From Akebia trifoliata (lineage: Eukaryota; Streptophyta; Magnoliopsida; Ranunculales; Lardizabalaceae): a DNA stretch of 64,000 bases. Each line of letters starts with the position of its first letter. Within the stretch, counting starts at the first letter, position 1. The position numbers were made by a program, and so were the translations under genes. Where the stretch lies: NCBI GenBank assembly GCA_017979445.1, contig CM030711.1:5177221-5241220 (forward strand). Direction: 5' to 3'. Below the pieces are notes generated by a model that was given only the letters and a program-made list of their open reading frames with translations, had not been told where the DNA came from and did no database searches. Positions 1-11,259 of the stretch are shown here, piece after piece.

Positions 1-169
1 CTCTGCAATTAGCAATCTCCAATCAGTGTTCTATATCATAAAATCAAAATACAACCATTCACTTATATTACAGAAATTAAAAACAAAATAAAAAAAATAA
101 AACCATTATATTACAGAAAATTAACTTTGATTAGAAACAAAAATGAGAAAAACAAAAAACTAACACTGA

Positions 170-1105
170 TCAAATCTTCCACATTGGCCTCGGAAAGTAG
201 AAACTGTGAACAAATGTGCCACATTGCTGTGGATAGACTGGATAGCTATAGTGATTGGTACACTGCTGTCCATAACCTGGGTTGCAATATCGATCACCAA
301 TCGGATACCCAACAAAATAAGATCGATGATGCATATTCGAACTAATCCCATACAAAAATCCATCGCATTTGTTTTCCGTCAATTGATCAAATTCTGTCTT
401 CATCTTCCAAAAACAACAAGTCGTTAACAAACTATCGGAACCCGCTTGATGAGATGTCCCGATTCTTTCTACTTTCAGTATCTTTGCCAATCTCTCTAAT
501 CCAATTTCCCCACCTCTCATTCCTTGGCATAGTCCAGCCATGTATTTAACGTCGTAAACATGTCCAAAAATGGTATCGATGGAACTCAAAAAGCCTCTCA
601 ATGTATACGGCATTGGCTTGTTCATCACCAACTTCATTGCATATGCTAAATCATAGAAACCATGAAATGTAATCCATTTAATGCTTCGATTACCCAACAA
701 AATATTTGTAAATCTCGACGAGAAGACATTGACATCAATTCCTTGTATGAAATTTTTCTCCAAATTTATCCCATTTCGTCGTAGTAATTCGATCGAACTC
801 GAAACCTGGAAATCGAATTCTGGATTAAAATGGTTGAAATTGAATTGCCAAACCCCACCTGAAATCGGACGATTCCCATTCTCATCCGAGATCGATAAAC
901 CCAATTGTATTATTTTGAGGCGATCAACGTTGAACTTCAAATCCTCGTATCGATCCAACTGAGAAGAATCACGAGGAGTATTACGTAAGAAACCTGGGAA
1001 TTCGGTGTCAAATGAAATATAAGGGTAGGTCAAGACCATTTCTTCAATGCGAGACATCTCGTGTTCAAAGTTCCAGCTCCAGACCTCTTCTATCTCCATC
1101 TCCAT
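170..1105 (-). CDS. CAF1: CAF1-like poly(A) ribonuclease (CCR4-associated factor 1 homolog), copy 1, intact
   Basis: An intronless 311-residue protein of the CAF1/POP2 family, the DEDDh 3'-5' exonuclease that shortens mRNA poly(A) tails within CCR4-NOT in the cytoplasm. The Exo I motif SFDTEFPG gives Asp33 and Glu35, FHGFYDLAY gives Asp152, and SHQAGSD gives His219 and Asp224, so all catalytic residues are present. The usual YDVKYM segment is near 184-189 and the core ends at the typical FLYGIS stretch near 250-255. After it comes an unusual tail of about 55 residues rich in Tyr, Cys, Pro and Gln, with a duplicated 13-residue unit. The start is the first Met ahead of the conserved EEVWSWNF beginning; a TATA box lies 76-82 bp upstream. 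No introns are seen, as is usual for plant CAF1. Activity is inferred from the motifs. Confidence 0.9.
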   Translation of the reverse strand: MEMEIEEVWSWNFEHEMSRIEEMVLTYPYISFDTEFPGFLRNTPRDSSQLDRYEDLKFNVDRLKIIQLGLSISDENGNRPISGGVWQFNFNHFNPEFDFQVSSSIELLRRNGINLEKNFIQGIDVNVFSSRFTNILLGNRSIKWITFHGFYDLAYAMKLVMNKPMPYTLRGFLSSIDTIFGHVYDVKYMAGLCQGMRGGEIGLERLAKILKVERIGTSHQAGSDSLLTTCCFWKMKTEFDQLTENKCDGFLYGISSNMHHRSYFVGYPIGDRYCNPGYGQQCTNHYSYPVYPQQCGTFVHSFYFPRPMWKI

Positions 1106-1180
1106 ATCTCTGTCTCTCTGTCTTTCTCAGAATTCTTCAAAATATCTGGTTTTCTATCGTAAATTGAGTTTAAAACTTGG

Positions 1181-1187
1181 TTTTATA
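1181..1187 (-). promoter_or_regulatory. TATA box of CAF1 copy 1
   Basis: TATAAAA on the minus strand, 76-82 bp before the ATG. The same box sits at the same place in copies 2, 3, 5 and 6, which supports it. Confidence 0.6.
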
Positions 1188-1367
1188 ACAAAAGAAAAAC
1201 TTACTAAAAATGATTTACTAAAACGGATACTTTGAGAGTGATCTAACGGAATTAAATGATAGACTTTCTATTTCTAATTTGAAAACTTTCTATTTCAAAG
1301 AAGAAAGTTCGTTAAGACTTTCTATTTCCGAGTTCGCAAGATTTTTAAATGAGATTTCCTTGGGATT

Positions 1368-1548
1368 CCCGAAAGTATAAAGGATTCGCTTAACATCGAA
1401 TCCGTTTGTCTATTGGACACTTGATGTCCAATGATGTAAACAAAAACTGAAATTGAAATTGAAAGTCCCATAAAATGAATATTATTCATTTTAATTTCAA
1501 AAAGGGTTAATAATTACCAGTTTTGGAATTAGATTTTAAACAAGGGTC
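1368..1548. repeat. Left copy of the ~180-bp direct duplication flanking the fold-back
   Basis: Runs from CCCGAAAGTATAAAGG to AAACAAGGGTC and is nearly identical to 2378-2560. Unit B has this segment only once (near 15,195-15,362), so the duplication is tied to the fold-back insertion. It includes the TTGGAC...GTCCAA palindrome of the CAF1 upstream region. Confidence 0.85.
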
Positions 1549-2377
1549 CCGTTCGCCACCCTTAGTTTTACCACACACTTTAACAAACGCGTTTTGTCTT
1601 ACATGGGTTAGAAGTTTCGGAATGAGCTGATTTTTTGTGAGGATGATCTCTATGGTGAGGAGATCATCCTCACCAAAAATCAGCTCATTCCAAAACTTCT
1701 AACCCCATCAAAATTGATTTACAAAAAATGGACGGTCCACGATTTTTCAACGTGTAAACATGGGGCTAAACATTTCGGAATGGGCTGATTTTTGGGGAGG
1801 ATGATCTTCTAATCATAGAGATCATCCTCACCAAAATCAGCTCATTCCAAAACTTCTAACCCATGTAGGACAAAAAACGTTTGTTAAAGTGACAAAAAAC
1901 GTTTGTTAAAGTGTGTGGTAAAACTTAGGGTGCTGAACATTTCCCTTGTTGTTTGTTAAAGTGTGTGGTAAAACTTAGGGTGCTGAACATTTCCCTATAT
2001 GGGAAATGTTCAGCACCCTAAGTTTTACCACACACTTTAACAAACGTTTTTTGTCCTACATGGGTTAGAAGTTTTGGAATGAGCTGATTTTTGGTGAGGA
2101 TGATCTCTATGATTAGAAGATCATCCTCCCCAAAAATCAGCCCATTCCGAAATGTTTAGCCCCATGTTTACACGTTGAAAAATCATGGACCGTCCATTTT
2201 TTGTAAATCAATTTTGATGGGGTTAGAAGTTTTGGAATGAGCTGATTTTTGGTGAGGATGATCTCCTCACCATAGAGATCATCCTCACCAAAAATCAGCT
2301 CATTCCGAAACTTCTAACCCATGTAAGACAAAACGCATTTGTTAAAGTGTGTGGTAAAACTAAGGGTGGCGAACGGG
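1548..2377. mobile_element. 830-bp nested fold-back (inverted-repeat) element upstream of CAF1 copy 1
   Basis: The outer ends are GTTCGCCACCC and GGGTGGCGAAC. The arms stay complementary almost to the centre at 1993-2003 (CCC-TATAT-GGG). The left arm is about 447 nt and the right about 375; the left arm carries two extra internal partial duplications (near 1890-1910 and 1950-1995). Each arm contains two smaller hairpins of its own, with stems built on GATCATCCTCAC and CTGATTTTTGG, so the structure is a palindrome made of palindromes. No coding capacity is seen. It belongs to a dispersed family (further copies at 27,591 and 27,935) and is absent from unit B. It is most likely a non-autonomous DNA element duplicated head to head. 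A transcript across it could form a long hairpin. Confidence 0.85.
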
Positions 2378-2560
2378 CCCGAAAGTATAAAGGATTCGCT
2401 TAACATCGAATCCGTTTGTCTATTGGACACTTGATGTCCAATGATGTAAAAAAAAACTGAAATTGAAATTGAAAGTCCCATAAAATGAATATTATTCATT
2501 TTAATTTCAAAAAGGGTTAATAATTACCAGTTTTGGAATTAGATTTTAAACAAAAGGGTC
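2378..2560. repeat. Right copy of the ~180-bp direct duplication
   Basis: Second copy of 1368-1548, beginning immediately after the fold-back and continuing into the normal CAF1 upstream sequence seen in unit B. Confidence 0.85.
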
Positions 2561-2820
2561 GAAACTGTTTTAACTTACAAAAATATCCCCATGTTAATTA
2601 TTTATTAACTAACTTTGAGAAGGGTATTTTTGTAATTTAACTTAACTGATCTTCTATTACTATTAGTAAAGATTATAAATAGTGTGGTTTTTACTGGAGT
2701 TTCACAATTTTGAGTGAATGTTTTGGTGATCAATCTTAAGAAGTAAGTTAATCTTTTGATAACAAATAAATAGTCAAGGATGTTATTAGAATTTTTATTA
2801 AATTAAATATAATGTGAAAG

Positions 2821-2921
2821 CTGCTATTGGCACCCTAACTTTTACTTATTACACCTCAATTAGAAATAAAGAAAATAAGGAAATGGTTGAGAATAAGTAA
2901 AAGTTGGAGTGCCAATAGAAG
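2821..2921. mobile_element. Short MITE, TATTGGCACCCCAAC family
   Basis: Inverted ends CTATTGGCACCCTAAC and GTTGGAGTGCCAATAG surround about 70 bp that also folds (ACTTTTACTTATT against AATAAGTAAAAGT). Its unit-B counterpart is at 15,630-15,730. Confidence 0.7.
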
Positions 2922-2987
2922 TTGATATTGGCACCCCAACAAGGGCAGAGCCAAGATTTTCTTGTAAGGGAAAATTATAATTAGAGA

Positions 2988-3083
2988 GTTGCTATTGCCA
3001 CGCCAACTTTTACTAAAATCTCACCAACTATGTACAATTCTTTGAAGATTTATATAGGAATTGCAGTGGCAATAGTAGCTCTA
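2988..3083. mobile_element. Second short MITE-like fold-back beside 2821-2921
   Basis: Ends GTTGCTATTGCCACGCCAAC and GTGGCAATAGTAGC are imperfect inverted repeats of the same family. It is duplicated in unit B near 15,795-15,892. Confidence 0.55.
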
Positions 3084-3544
3084 TATAGTTTTGAGTGAAT
3101 GTTTTGGCAAATCAATCATAATAAGTACGTTAATCTTTTAATAACAAATAAATAGTTAAGGATGTTATTAGAATTTTTATTAAAAAGATTGAAAACACAG
3201 ATATGAAGAGGAAGAAGAAGAAGAAGAAGATTTCAAATGGAGAAGAAGATGTAACATTCAAAGAGTTTGTTCTACTCAATCGGGGAAAATGTAGCTTGTA
3301 CTTGTTATTACATGGTCGGTCACCTCACCCGACCTTGCTTTTTTACATGCTCTCCTCCAAGTTGAATCAATCACTTGCTCAGCATAGGAACACATTTGGC
3401 ATTTGAAATTTTTTTATATGCATGAATTTTGAATAATTGGATGGAGGAACATTATTTTCAGTTAGTCCTAGACATTTGGGATAAGTCTTTGATGATGATG
3501 ATCATGTTACTTGGAAGAGGCAATAAGTTCCCTTTATAGTCCTA

Positions 3545-3865
3545 GGTGGCATTGTTGGATTGTCCGTCGTCCTACATGACGATAAGGGTTCTCCCATTAT
3601 CTATCTTCCAGTTGGATGCGTCACCCTTGGGGGGTTCATTCCTTTCCCAATCATAATGCACCTGTCATACATGTCTCCCACGTCGACTGGCACCACAATC
3701 TGGCTCATCATGTGCACAACGATATTTGTTGTGGAGCTGCCCGAGGAAAAAAAAAAGGCACTCCCACGAGACAAGACATAGAACTTATCCATCCTATGTG
3801 GCGTGTCGTCCTAACAGGTGATGGCACCACATCAGCAAAACCCTCTCCGTGGCACAATATTTAGC
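3545..3865. other. GC-richer non-AT island of unknown origin
   Basis: Base composition differs clearly from the AT-rich surroundings. Reading frames exist on both strands (for example 3560-3781 plus and 3601-3792 minus), but neither resembles a known protein, and the unit-B copy (16,341-16,660) alters them by indels. It is probably transposon-derived sequence. Confidence 0.4.
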
Positions 3866-5413
3866 GTACCATCAATACTACTACTTGTGTAAAATTTAAA
3901 TAAACTTGAGGAAGAGATCCCAATAGTTACATGAGAATATTTCATTATTATGGAGGTGTTACTTTGTAAAACTAGAGCTATAAATTATAGTAATATGTAA
4001 CAAAATTTTAAAATTGTGAGTATGGCTATCAAGTTAGTATGACTGGTGGTGGCATTATGAGACAAAACAATCTTAAACTCTCTCCAATGTTCAAGGTTTG
4101 GAGATATGGTCTGTGCTTCTCAGCTATCACATATGACATATGGAATGAAATAAACCAGACCATATGACAAAATTTACAAATGTTAGATACAACCATGTCC
4201 CTCTGTTTGTAAATTTTGTCAAGGCAAAGCATAATTAATGTCGGTTATCTTAATAAAACGCTCTAATCTTGGTTTATTTTGCATGATTCTGCCAAGCCCC
4301 AGCTTTCTCACGTCATCATTCAAACATTATCTTGAAAATTTGGGGTCAGTCTAGTTTTCTCACGTTTGTTGTGGCTTGTGGAGCCTGATAGTAATGATCA
4401 ACAAGAAAGTTTTCTCAAGGGTATTTTCCTAATTTCACTATTATTATATAAAACCCTAATTAGATTTCTTTGGATATTTATATTTCTCGTTTTTGGTGAA
4501 AATGTGTAATCTATAATTGCGAATTTTCTCTTCATAGTGTAATCAATGTGATCTGTGGACGTACCTCAATTTTGAGGGAATCATGTAAAAATTTGACAAT
4601 GGGCCTTAAGTTTGCTAACTTTTAAAATAAACCTGCCTAGTGTTCTAAACATTTACCAAATGGTTTTTGATCTTATTGGTAATCAACTCCAAATGGTAAC
4701 TTTTCTAATTTTCTTTCAAATCCTTTAACCCCTCAATCATATAAGAAATTTGACAACAGCAAGAGAGATTGAAACCCTAGTAAGGCTCATTTTGTGACCC
4801 TTAAGTTGAAGTCCAAATGTGATTTGTGGGAGACATTGCCCCTTAAGTTGGCAAAATCTGAAAATACAAAAATTATTGAACCAGTTTGGATATCAAATAT
4901 TCACCAAAAATGGTTTTTGATCTTCACTGGTAGCCAACTCAATTTTTTTTTTCCAAAATGGTAAGTTTTCTAATTCTCTTTTAATTTCTAATGATCATTC
5001 CCTCATATAAGAAATTTGATAACAGCGGGATAGATTGGAACCTTTGTATGATTCATTTTCTGACCTTTAAGTTGAATATCAAATGATATTCGTGGGAGAC
5101 TCTGCCCCTTAAGTTGGTTAAATTTTAAAATACCAAAGTTATTGAACCTGTCTGGATTTCAAAATATTTACCAAAATGGTTTTTTATCTTCCTGATAACC
5201 AAATTATTTTTTTCCAAAAGGGTAAGTTTTCTAATTTTCTTTTAATTTCCTCTCATACCCTCATATAAGAAATTTGATACCACAGACTTGAGTTCAATTT
5301 CCTGCCAAAACCCAGTTACCGATCTCATTTATAAAAAAAAACAAACATTCACTTATATTACAGAAAATTAAATTTGATTAAAATCAAAAATGAGAAAAAA
5401 AAACAGTAACTGA

Positions 5414-6343
5414 TCAAATCTTCCACATTGGCCTCGGTAAGAAGAAACAGCGAACAAATGTGCCACACTGCTGTCGATAAATTGGATAGCCATAGTGATT
5501 GGTACACTGCTGTCGATAAACTGGGTTGCAATATTGATCACCAATCGGACACTCAACAAAATAAGATGGATGATGCATATTCGGACTAATCCCATACAAG
5601 AATCCATCGCATTTGTTTTCCGTCAATTGATCAAATTCTGTCTTCATCTTCCAAAAACAACAAGTCGTTAACAAACTATCGGAACCCGCTTGATGAGATG
5701 CCCCGAATCTTTCCACTTTTAGTATCTTGGCCAAGCTCTCCAATCCAATCTCCCCACCTATCAGTCCTTCGCATAGTCCAGCCATGTATTTCACGTCGTA
5801 AACATGTCCAAAAATAGTATTGATGGACCTCAAAAAACCTCCCAATGTATACGGCATCGGTTTGTTCATCACCAACTTCATCGCATAAGCTAAATCGTAG
5901 AAACCATGAAATGTAATCCATTTGATGCTTCGATTACATAAAAATGCCTTTGTAAATCTCGACGAGAACACATTCACATCGATTCCTTGTATGAAGTTCT
6001 TTTCTAAATTAATTCCATTTCGTCGTAGTAACTCGATCGAACTTGATACTTGAAAATCGAATTTTGGATTAAAATGATTGAAATTGAATTGCCAGACTCC
6101 ACCTGAAATCGGGCGATTCCCATTCTCGTCCGAGAAAGATAAACCCAATTGGATTATTTTGAGTTGATTCACATTGAACTTCAAATCCTCATATCGATCT
6201 AACTGAGATGAATCTCGAGGAGTGTTTCGTAAGAAGCCGGGGAATTCGGTGTCAAATGAAATATAAGGGTAGCTCAAGACAATTTCTTCTATGTGAGACA
6301 TCTCCTTGTCAAAGTTCCAGCTCCAGACCTCTATTATCTCCAT
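5414..6343 (-). CDS. CAF1: CAF1-like poly(A) ribonuclease, copy 2, intact
   Basis: An intronless 309-residue CAF1/POP2-family deadenylase. It starts MEIIEVWSWNF, two residues shorter at the N-terminus than copy 1. All five active-site residues are kept: Asp31 and Glu33 in SFDTEFPG, Asp150 in FHGFYDLAY, His217 and Asp222 in SHQAGSD. Differences from copy 1 are scattered conservative changes (NQLKII for DRLKII, TKAFLCN for TNILLGN), as expected for an older duplicate. The Tyr/Cys-rich tail with two 13-residue units is present. Its closest relative is copy 5 in unit B. The family removes poly(A) as part of CCR4-NOT; that this copy is expressed is inferred from the intact frame and TATA box. Confidence 0.9.
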   Translation of the reverse strand: MEIIEVWSWNFDKEMSHIEEIVLSYPYISFDTEFPGFLRNTPRDSSQLDRYEDLKFNVNQLKIIQLGLSFSDENGNRPISGGVWQFNFNHFNPKFDFQVSSSIELLRRNGINLEKNFIQGIDVNVFSSRFTKAFLCNRSIKWITFHGFYDLAYAMKLVMNKPMPYTLGGFLRSINTIFGHVYDVKYMAGLCEGLIGGEIGLESLAKILKVERFGASHQAGSDSLLTTCCFWKMKTEFDQLTENKCDGFLYGISPNMHHPSYFVECPIGDQYCNPVYRQQCTNHYGYPIYRQQCGTFVRCFFLPRPMWKI

Positions 6344-6409
6344 CTCTTTCTCACTCTTTAGAATTCTTCAAAGTTTTCTATCGAAAATCAATTACAAGCT
6401 CTGAGTTTA

Positions 6410-6416
6410 TTTTATA
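6410..6416 (-). promoter_or_regulatory. TATA box of CAF1 copy 2
   Basis: TATAAAATAAAC on the minus strand, 67-73 bp before the ATG, identical in copy 5. Confidence 0.6.
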
Positions 6417-6785
6417 ACAAATGAGACTTACTTATCGACTACGTACATTTCAAAATCACAATCAGAGGATAATTCTAATTCTGAATCCGATTAGAACTAG
6501 GATTTCCGAAAGGTTAGATGAAGATTAAAAGAGATTTCCTAGGGATTCCCGATATTAAAGGATTATTATGTCCAATGATGTCGGACCTTAAGTTAAATTT
6601 TGCAGTTGAAAACAGGGGAAACTAACGGAAAAGTAGAGAAAAAATGTGAAATTCCGATGAAATGGATATTATTTGTTTTTATTTGGATTAAAGTTTAATG
6701 CAATAAACTGTTTAATATTACTAAATACTCCTTATTGTTAATTATTAAACAACTCATTTTGAGAAGGGTTTTTGTGTAATTTTAG

Positions 6786-7123
6786 AGTGAATTACCAAAA
6801 TGGCACACTATTCATTTTAATTTCTAAAATGTTAAATTATCGTGTCTTCGGAACTATTTTCTTTTAAAATGACAAATTTGTGAAATGAATAGTAATTTTT
6901 TTCCACTATTCTATAAAATACTAAATATTTAACTGCTTTAGCTTAAGTAAAACTATTGAATTTTTTTTTTTTGGTTTTATAAAACAGGCAATTATTTCCC
7001 CACTTTAACGAAAATATTGTAATTCTGAAAATTATAAATTATTGATTTTAGAATTAAAATGAACAATGGGAAATTTTTATAATCTTTCAATTGTCAGTGC
7101 ATTTTTTGGTAAATCACCATTTA
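6786..7123. mobile_element. MITE-like fold-back with GAATTACCAAAA ends
   Basis: Ends GTGAATTACCAAAATG and CATTTTTTGGTAAATCAC, with sub-terminal CATTTTAAT and ATTAAAATGAACA also inverted. The interior is AT-rich without an ORF. Unit B copy is at 19,600-19,885; related partial copies lie at 11,755 and 24,521. Confidence 0.6.
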
Positions 7124-10100
7124 ATTAGTTTATTTCCTATTCGGTAAAAATTTATGAATAGTGTGCTTTTTCGAGAGTTTACCTATTTTTAGTGAATTTT
7201 TTTGTAAATAAACCAAAATAAGTAATTTGATTTTTTTAATAGTGAAAGTAATAACAAATAAATCATTAGTGATGTTATTAGAAATTTTCATAAATTAAAT
7301 ATAATTATAATTATAAAATAAAATAGCAAATATTTTTTGTTGAAACTATTTATATGACCTTATGGATCCATTTTATTGAAAATTTGTTCACAAACTTAAT
7401 AATAGAAGAAAAAAAGTTTTTATAAATATACATTAGTTCAACGACGTCTTGAGATTCATGATACGAACTGTTGAGACTCTTCTTTCTTTTATGTTGCCTT
7501 TGGCTCTCATGCTCATAGGGTATTTGTTAATTCCACTTTGACGCTTAAGTTAATTTAGAAAGAATAAATAATATACAAATTGTAAAAGAAATCAATCTGA
7601 CACTTCACTCCCACAACTTCACCTCATTGTAATCGCGTTCGAAAGTCACTTCTTGATCAATGAAATTACATCTAATTCAATAGTTCTGATGGTATCTGTT
7701 AATTTTAGGAGTCATGGTCATCATGTTTCAGTGAAGGTTTGGGGTATAGATGGAGAAGTTTTTAGATCAAATTAATCGAGAACGGGATTGAAGTCTTGAG
7801 GTGACATGTGCACAATAAGAAGTTAAGCAGGCTATTTTACTCTTACAATGTTAACTTATATATATATATATATATATATATTTATTATAAGTACTCTCAA
7901 GTTCAAAATATTAAATTTATTCGAAAAAAAAATCCTTATAGACCGAAATAAGTATATATATATATATTTTTAATTTTTCACTAAAAAGTATCAAAACAAT
8001 CCCTAGTTTCAAAATTTTATCAAAAGTAGATTTGTACATCATATTCGTATTATCATTATTTCTCGTTATTTATACTAAGAGTGCAACTTGGTTTGGTTCA
8101 AACCGAGAATCAAACCAAACAAATAGCTTTGGACTGGTCTAATTCAATTCAAAACAAGTTGCGATTCTATTTTTGGGTTAAGAAAATGTAGAATTGATCA
8201 ATTCAATTCGTTTATCGGTTCAAAGCTTGTATAAAACAAAAAAATATATATTCTTACTAAAGTCTACTTGTGCTTACGGCATAAACATCCTCTATCGGGT
8301 TAAGGGGGTAAAAGTGTAAAAAATAAAATTGGAGAGATATTATTAACAAAATTTCAGGTTAAAAAGGGAAAAATATGAAAAATAATAGATTGGACTAAAG
8401 GGATAAAAAAGAAAATATTACACCTTTTTAATATAATATATTTCTCTCACCTTTTCGCCATTTTTCACTAAAATTTTCATCAAACTAGTTGAAGAAGATG
8501 AAGAAGAAGATTTCAAACGGAGACAAAATTTTAGAAGAATATTGAAAACACAAATACAAAGAAGAAGAAGATTAAAAATGAAGAAGAAAGTGTAATTGAA
8601 AAATGGAAAAACATCATTGTAACAAAGTGTATTACCTTTCTATTATAGAATAACTTAGTTGTAATACAACACGTTATTTAATGATATCAAACTTTATAAA
8701 AGCGTCATGTGTATATTTACGTGTAATACTGAGTCGTCACACATCTTTTCAGATGTGAAATAGTTTCCTTTGCAAGTGTAATTATGACACTTTTTTTTGT
8801 AATGTAATATATTTGTCTCACCTCAACATCATTTTCGTTGAAGCTTTCATCGAAATAGTTGTCACATATAAATATAGAGAGCACTAGCTTTCTACCCATT
8901 AGGTGGGTGTCACATGTTTGCGTCATAATAGAATAATTGCTAACCCATCACTTTTGATGTTAGGATCTTATATTATATGCAGATATGGATTTCATTAATT
9001 TTAGGATGAATTACCAGAACGCGAATAATCACGTTTTTGTTAAAAGAATATAATGAAGTGACTATTTCACAGGTTTAAAGTGAAATTGCCACTTCAAACC
9101 TGCGAAATAGTCACTTTAAAAACCTTCAAATTTGTTATCGTTCATGTTTTGGTAATTAATATGAACAGTGAGACAGAATCATAAATTTGTCAAAAGTTGA
9201 TCACTTTTTCATAAATATCTCTTAATTATAATTAAACTTGTGTATGTTTTAGGCCACATAAAAATTTTCTAGACACGATTAAATTAAATTTATTCCAACC
9301 TATCTACGAGATGAGTTTGTTTTTCTAATTACGAAAACAGAACTGAATCAAGAACATAGACGACTGAATTTGTTATTAGATTGGGAAACCATTTTGTGAC
9401 TGAATGACTTGTAGCCTTCACCATATGACCTCCTCTCTATTTTCAGTAAAGCACCATTTTTAATTCTGGAAATGTTTTCAATCTGTGATTTTCACCAAGA
9501 TTACTGAACCAACCTGGTTGTCAAAATATTTACTAAAATTTGAAAATACCACAATTATTGAATCAGTTTGTATTTCAAACTTTACCAACGTGGCTTTTGA
9601 TCTTTTTGATAACTAATTTTTTTTTTTTCAAAATGCTAAGTTTTCTTTTAAGTTCCTTTCATACCCTCATATAAGAAATTTGACCACAGCAACAGATTGA
9701 AGACCAATTGTGAATCCTCGGAGACACCGCCCCAAGCTTACAATTTTTATTTTTTTTTACGATTTTCCAACAAATGACAAAATTATTTTATCTTAGGACT
9801 TGGATTAAAGAATATTTTCCACTCAAGATGGAAAAATTATTATGAAAAAATATTTACTTGGCAAATCATTTTCTATGTAACATATTTTTTTCCCTTAAAA
9901 TTGGGAGTGACTAATATTTAATACACATCTTAATCATAAAAATCTCTGCAACTAACAATCCCAAGCATTGCTTTATAACATGAACTCAAAAAAAAAAAAA
10001 AAAACCTTCTAATTTTATAAAAGAAAAAAATTGTTTAAGTTAGAGAAAATGATTTGTCTGTAAAAATATAGAATAATACATGTAAATCATAATTCATTTT

Positions 10101-10263
10101 TTTTCTTCCAAAACTGTTTTTCCACCCATTTACAACAATCCACAACCAGTTTTCTATACATAAACTCAAAGAAGAAAAAAAAAAACTAATACTGACATTC
10201 ACTTATATTAAAGAAATTTAACTTTGATTACAATCAAACATGAGAAGAAAAAAATGTTACTGC
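7124..10263. other. Spacer between CAF1 copies 2 and 3
   Basis: No gene recognised. It holds an AT microsatellite (7857-7881), GAA-rich segments (8490-8600), a strong hairpin (9008-9160) and A-runs. The whole spacer recurs in unit B (19,890-23,640). Confidence 0.65.
9008..9160. mobile_element. Small fold-back MITE with a 20-bp inner stem
   Basis: The inner stem GTGACTATTTCACAGGTTTA pairs with the complement at 9095-9114. Outer ends GAATTACCAGAACG and CGTTCATGTTTTGGTAATT are inverted as well. Unit B copy at 22,190-22,350 has drifted but keeps the stem. Confidence 0.65.
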
Positions 10264-11157
10264 TCAGATGTTCCACAGTGGCCTCAATAAGTAAACACAG
10301 CGAACACATGTACCACACTGCTGTGGATTAACTGTGTAGCAATAGTAATCACCAATCAAATATCCAACAAAATAACATCGACGCATATTCAAACTAATCC
10401 CATACAAAAATCCATCGCATTTGTTTTCCGTCAATTGATCAAATTCTGTCTTCATCTTCCAAAAGCAACAAGTCATTAACAAACTATCCGAACCCGCTTG
10501 ATGAGATGCCCCGATTCTTTCCACTTTTAATATCTTCGCCAATCTCTCCAATCCAATCTCATTCCTTTGCAAAGTCCAGCCATGTATTTCATGTCGTCGT
10601 AAACATGTCTAAAAATAGCATGGATGGACCTCAGAAAACCTCCTAATGTATATGGCATCGGCTTATCTGTTACCAACTTTATCATATAAGCCAAATCATA
10701 GAAACCATGAAATGTAATCCATTTGATGTTTCCATTATATAGCAATACCTCAGTAAATCTTGACGAAAATACATCCACATTGATTCCTTGTAAGAAATTT
10801 TTCTCTAAATTAATCCCATTTCGTCGTAATAAGTCTATTGAACTTGACATCTGAAGATCGGATTGTGTATCGAAATCGTTGAAATTGAATTGCCATACTC
10901 CACCTAAAATTGGACGATTCCCATTTTCATCTGAAAATGATAAACCCAATTGGTATTATTTTCAGTTGATCCACGTTGAACTTCAAATCCTCGTATCGAT
11001 CTAATTGAGATGAATCTCGATCAGTATTTTGTAAAAATCCTGGGAACTCGGTGTCGAATGAAATATAAGGGTAACTCAATACGATTTCGTCTATTCGAGA
11101 CATCTCTTTCTCAAAGTTCCAGCTCCAAACCTCTTCTATCTCCATCTCTTTCTTCAA
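10264..11157 (-). pseudogene. CAF1-like copy 3, broken by two indels
   Basis: CAF1-family sequence over its whole length, but frame-broken. The start, Exo I motif SFDTEFPG and following region read in one frame from 11157. One extra T at about 10954 shifts the frame just after LKII. The middle part, with WITFHGFYDLAY, is in the shifted frame. A 10-nt loss at 10560/10561 then returns the sequence to the starting frame, which reads EIGLERLAKIL and SHQAGSDSLL to the end. The tail has only one 13-residue unit, and an extra in-frame codon gives YDDMKYM. The product as encoded would stop early, so it is called a pseudogene. A sequencing error is unlikely to explain both lesions. Confidence 0.85.
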
Positions 11158-11259
11158 AATTCTTCAAAGTTTTCTATCGAAAATCAATTACAAGCTCTGA
11201 GTTTAGTGATGAGAGGTCTGTTGATTTTATAATAAATGAGAATCACTAAAAGCGATTAT

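Larger units (their letters stand above)
2561..5367. other. Spacer between CAF1 copies 1 and 2
   Basis: No gene recognised. It holds MITE remnants (2821-2921, 2988-3083), a GAA-rich stretch (3205-3250), a GC-richer island (3545-3865), small hairpins (4101-4165 and 4166-4220), and diverged repeats of the motif CCTTAAGTTG with TATAAGAAATTTGA (4600-5290) that recur throughout the array. Confidence 0.7.

Noticed and set aside
160..363. Minus-strand frames at the CAF1 3' ends (also 5368-5607, 13,970-14,215, 18,167-18,412) that look membrane-like
   Set aside because: They overlap the end of CAF1 in another phase; the hydrophobic look comes from the shifted tail repeat.
206..962. Plus-strand reading frames opposite CAF1 copies (also at 14,058-14,769 and 19,013-19,222)
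   Set aside because: They are antisense shadows of the CAF1 coding strand and change with each copy's indels; no own start context or domain.
3203..3406. Lys-rich 67-codon frame starting MKRKKKKKK
   Set aside because: GAA-rich simple sequence; unit B counterpart (16,010) breaks the frame.
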